This document shows, in pieces, positions 31,661 through 32,095 of a stretch of DNA of 32,095 nt. How positions within the stretch are numbered: position 1 is the first letter of the stretch; each line of letters opens with the position of its first letter. Made by a program: the position numbers and the translations under genes. The DNA is from a virus, in IMG/VR virus record IMGVR_UViG_3300017963_000571, positions 1 through 32,095 of that record; one strand, given 5' to 3'. A model generated the notes under the pieces. The model saw only the letters and a list, made by a program, of their open reading frames with translations. It was not told the DNA's origin and searched no databases.

Positions 31661-32095
31661 CTATGACGTGGACAGCTTGGACCACATGGTGTCCTGGAAC
31701 ATCCAGATCTCACCCGTATCCGGGAGGCACTGGCATACGATCCGGCTGTATTCACCAGAACCCGCAGCCGGAGGCACAGTATCAGCGAGTCCCGTGGTGG
31801 CCGACACGTACAGGAACCCCCCCGCGCTCCAGTTCGTTACACCCGCGGAGGTGGAAAGACGCTTCCCGGGTCCGACGAACACGCCAGACACGGCCGGATC
31901 GTGCCCGAGAGGGAACCCCGCGAGTCCAGCCGTACGCTCCTCGAACAGGGAACACGCCTCCACCCAGTCCCCGCTCGTGGTGTTCAAAACGTGGAGCGCG
32001 CCCGTCAGGAGACCGGAGCCGCCACCCTCGTACGTGACCGTCCCCCGGCCGCTGTTCGAGATCGCCTCCAGTAGATCGATCACTCTCTGGGTCCA
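31661..32095 (-). CDS. C-terminal part of a tail protein, 5' end outside the window
   Basis: The frame is open for 144 residues from the window edge to TAG at 31663-31661. A GTG at 32083 is possible, but no ribosome binding site precedes it, so the frame is probably truncated. The sequence (RVIDLLEAISNSG, GLLTGALHVLNTTSG, GGFLYVSATTG) is the end of a beta-rich tail protein. Its reading frame starts on the last base and would continue in frame from the large protein at 1-2814 if the ends are joined. Confidence 0.7.
   Translation of the reverse strand, partial: WTQRVIDLLEAISNSGRGTVTYEGGGSGLLTGALHVLNTTSGDWVEACSLFEERTAGLAGFPLGHDPAVSGVFVGPGKRLSTSAGVTNWSAGGFLYVSATTGLADTVPPAAGSGEYSRIVCQCLPDTGEIWMFQDTMWSKLSTS

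Noticed and set aside
1-32095. CRISPR array, insertion sequence or transposase
   Set aside because: No regularly spaced repeats, transposase motifs or terminal inverted repeats were seen.

Overview
The window looks like the structural genome of a tailed, non-enveloped dsDNA bacteriophage with siphovirus architecture, infecting an unidentified high-GC bacterium. It has a large terminase, a portal, a prohead protease with scaffold, an HK97-type capsid protein, head-tail connectors, a tail tube protein, overlapping tail chaperones and a 1354-residue tape measure. Gene starts carry strong GGAGG-type ribosome binding sites, and many neighbours overlap by ATGA, GTGA or TGATG. All genes but one lie on the minus strand, so the biological order runs from high to low coordinates. 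The host cannot be named from the sequence.

Layout in transcription order. At 31.7-30.3 kb are two beta-rich probable tail proteins, after the C-terminal part of a gene cut by the window end. At 30.3-29.9 kb, on the plus strand, a promoter drives a structured RNA with tRNA-like ends. At 29.8-28.4 kb are four small genes, including a Phd/YefM-like antitoxin. Next come terminase (28.4-26.7), a portal fused to a MuF-like domain (26.6-24.1), protease-scaffold (24.1-22.4), major capsid (22.4-21.4), a small unknown protein and the connector adaptor (to 20.2 kb).

A sugar cassette then interrupts the connector block: a MazG-like gene broken by an amber codon, a dTDP-rhamnose-4-epimerase-like SDR, a UDP-glucose dehydrogenase-like enzyme, an SGNH-like protein, an unknown protein and a two-TM holin-like peptide. 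A head-closure candidate follows, then a lone plus-strand gene with its own promoter and terminator, then a 991-residue protein with three glycosyltransferase-like domains. After this come a neck protein, tail terminator, two zinc-ribbon proteins, major tail protein, an M15 peptidase lysin, tail chaperones with a -1 slippery site, the tape measure and a large duplicated tail protein.

The tail gene running off the left edge and the truncated frame entering from the right edge join in frame. The window may therefore be a whole circularly permuted genome of 32,095 bp. If so, no recognisable replication, integration or repressor gene is present. The most novel signals are the sugar cassette woven into the virion-assembly genes, a shared hairpin leader on two of its genes, a duplicated plus-strand promoter, the tRNA-like RNA, and a short GTTAC-type motif before many minus-strand genes.
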